Of a stretch of 64,000 nt of DNA, positions 62,897-64,000 are shown in pieces. Source of the DNA: Natrinema sp. CBA1119 (GTDB lineage: Archaea > Halobacteriota > Halobacteria > Halobacteriales > Natrialbaceae); assembly GCF_002572525.1 (NCBI RefSeq), contig NZ_PDBS01000008.1:186001-250000 (forward strand), given 5' to 3'. Each line of letters starts with the position of its first letter. Position 1 is the first letter of the stretch. A model generated the notes under the pieces. It had not been told where the DNA came from, searched no databases, and was given only the letters and a program-made list of their open reading frames with translations. Position numbers and translations under genes: made by a program.

Positions 62897-63493
62897 ATGA
62901 GTGACGTCGTGGGCGTGTTACTCGCTGCCGGCACCGGGTCGCGGTTCGAGGACGGCAACAAGCTGCTGGCTCGACTCGAGGACGAACCGATCGTCAGCCA
63001 CGCAGCGCGCACGCTCGCGACGTCACCGCTCGAGCACACGATCGCCATCGTCGGCCACGACGCCGATCGCGTCCGTCCCGCCGTGGCGGCGTTCGTCGAC
63101 GACACGATCGAAAACGACGACTACGACCGCGGACAGAGCAGATCGGTTCGTCTCGGCGCTCGCGCCGCGCGCGACGCCGATGCGGACGCCGTCCTCTTTC
63201 TTCCCGGCGACATGCCCTGCGTCGATCCGGCGACCGTTCGAGCGGTCGTCGACGGCTACCGCGACGGCAGCGAGGGGATCGTCGCGCCGACCGACGGCGA
63301 TCGGCGCGGAAATCCGGTGCTTTTCGATGCGCGCCACTTCGACTCCCTGACGGACGTTTCGGGCGACATCGGCGGGCGAGCGCTGTTCGAGTCGGCTGAG
63401 GTCAGTCTCGTTCCCGTGGATGATTCAGGAATTGCGATCGACGTCGATACGGTGGCTGATCTCCGACGCCTGCGTCACTCCGGCTGCGACTGA
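62897..63493 (+). CDS. MocA-like nucleotidyltransferase (molybdenum cofactor cytidylyltransferase type)
   Basis: 198 residues of the MobA/MocA glycosyltransferase-A fold. The N-terminal nucleotide-binding motif is VLLAAGTGSRFEDGNKLLA, and the metal-binding aspartate is in LFLPGDMPCVDP. The enzyme adds CMP (or GMP) to molybdopterin; the CMP form is used by CO-dehydrogenase/XDH-type enzymes. It starts three bases after the hydantoinase stop and overlaps by 19 bases the convergent XdhC-like gene. Confidence 0.9.
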   Translation: MSDVVGVLLAAGTGSRFEDGNKLLARLEDEPIVSHAARTLATSPLEHTIAIVGHDADRVRPAVAAFVDDTIENDDYDRGQSRSVRLGARAARDADADAVLFLPGDMPCVDPATVRAVVDGYRDGSEGIVAPTDGDRRGNPVLFDARHFDSLTDVSGDIGGRALFESAEVSLVPVDDSGIAIDVDTVADLRRLRHSGCD

Positions 63494-64000
63494 ACCCGGT
63501 CGTGGATCGGCCCCTCTCGATCGCGAAGTCGTCCGCCGTCGCGACCATTACTCGCTGCAACGACTTCTCCGACGATGCTCAGCGCGATTTCGACGGTCTC
63601 TCCGCCCCCGAGATCGAGACCGACCGGCGTGGCGATGCGGTCCCGATCGGCCGCCGATAGCGTCACTCCGTCGTCCTCGAGGCCCTCGCGGATCCGCTGA
63701 AATCGCTCGCGCGGTCCCATCAGTCCGATGAACGGCGCAGCGGTCTCAAGCAGCCCCTCGAGAGCGAGGCGGTCGTCGAGAAGGTTATGAGACATGAGCA
63801 CGACCGATGTCCGGTCGTCGACTAACTCCTCGAGGTCGGTCGGATGCGTCGCGACAACGCGATCCGCGTTCGGAAACCGGTCCGGGTCGGCTTGGCCGCC
63901 TCGCGCGGTCGCGACGGTCACGTGGAAGCCAACCGAACGCGCGAGCCGCGAGACCGGGCGGGTATCGGGCTGGCCGCCGAAGATCAGTAGCCGGTCGATC
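63475..64000 (-). CDS. XdhC/CoxI-family maturation protein (5' end outside window)
   Basis: The visible 175 residues run from the window's right edge, where the frame stays open. The Rossmann-type part begins LLIFGGQPDTRPVSRLARSV, then FPNADRVVATHP. It ends with the GLMGPRERFQRIREGLE and ATPVGLDLGG(G)ETVEIALSI stretches, typical of XdhC/CoxI. Such proteins bind the Mo cofactor, add the sulfido ligand and insert it into the hydroxylase. The position beside the Mo enzyme and MocA-like gene is consistent. The start lies beyond 64000. Confidence 0.88.
   Translation of the reverse strand, partial: IDRLLIFGGQPDTRPVSRLARSVGFHVTVATARGGQADPDRFPNADRVVATHPTDLEELVDDRTSVVLMSHNLLDDRLALEGLLETAAPFIGLMGPRERFQRIREGLEDDGVTLSAADRDRIATPVGLDLGGGETVEIALSIVGEVVAASNGRDGGRLRDREGPIHDRVQSQPE

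Overview
The window is a GC-rich chromosomal segment from a halophilic archaeon (class Halobacteria). The evidence is the acidic, Asp/Glu-rich proteins, promoters with TATA boxes about 25-30 bases upstream of leaderless start codons, a membrane-inserted archaeal LonB protease, an rdfA/SMC-like pair, a urease cluster in the haloarchaeal order B-C-A-G-D-E-F, and haloarchaeal insertion-sequence debris. A member of the Natrialbales is plausible, but the genus cannot be fixed from sequence reading alone. I see no rRNA, tRNA or CRISPR array.

Layout. (1) 1-8,600: 3' part of a TRAP-type transporter, an orphan DUF35 fragment, an MFS carrier, a short-chain dehydrogenase, and a cell-shape pair (rdfA plus an SMC-like ATPase). 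(2) 8,700-26,900: a patchwork with a decayed IS630-type element, a large RND/MMPL exporter, three related TetR regulators with shared 18-bp dyad operators, a MITE, a Na/Ca exchanger-like protein, a MATE exporter with a prenyl-synthase-like partner, lonB, and a low-GC membrane gene between two transposase remnants. (3) 26,831-32,725: a small membrane protein and the complete urease operon ureBCAGDEF. (4) 32,834-36,850, reverse strand: DUF35/thiolase pair, family III CoA-transferase and MoeA. (5) 37,036-64,000: a large nucleobase and nitrogen-heterocycle scavenging region. It holds two NCS2 permeases, one NCS1 permease, cytosine deaminase, two cyclic amidohydrolases, an M20 amidohydrolase, a class III aminotransferase, an aldehyde:ferredoxin oxidoreductase-family tungstoenzyme, a three-subunit molybdenum hydroxylase with SRPBCC, MocA-like and XdhC-like maturation factors, a cyclase-family hydrolase and a CocE-type hydrolase.

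How it fits together. Regions 3-5 read as a nitrogen-salvage locus. Nucleobases are imported, deaminated or hydroxylated by the Mo enzyme, ring-opened by the hydantoinase-type enzymes and decarbamoylated by the M20 enzyme. Amino acid-type products can pass to the aminotransferase and the tungstoenzyme, and any urea released can be hydrolysed by urease. MoeA, MocA-like and XdhC-like proteins would supply and insert the molybdenum cofactor. The exact substrates are inferred: no uricase, dihydropyrimidine dehydrogenase, OHCU decarboxylase or barbiturase is visible here, so either those steps lie elsewhere or the pathway is a variant.
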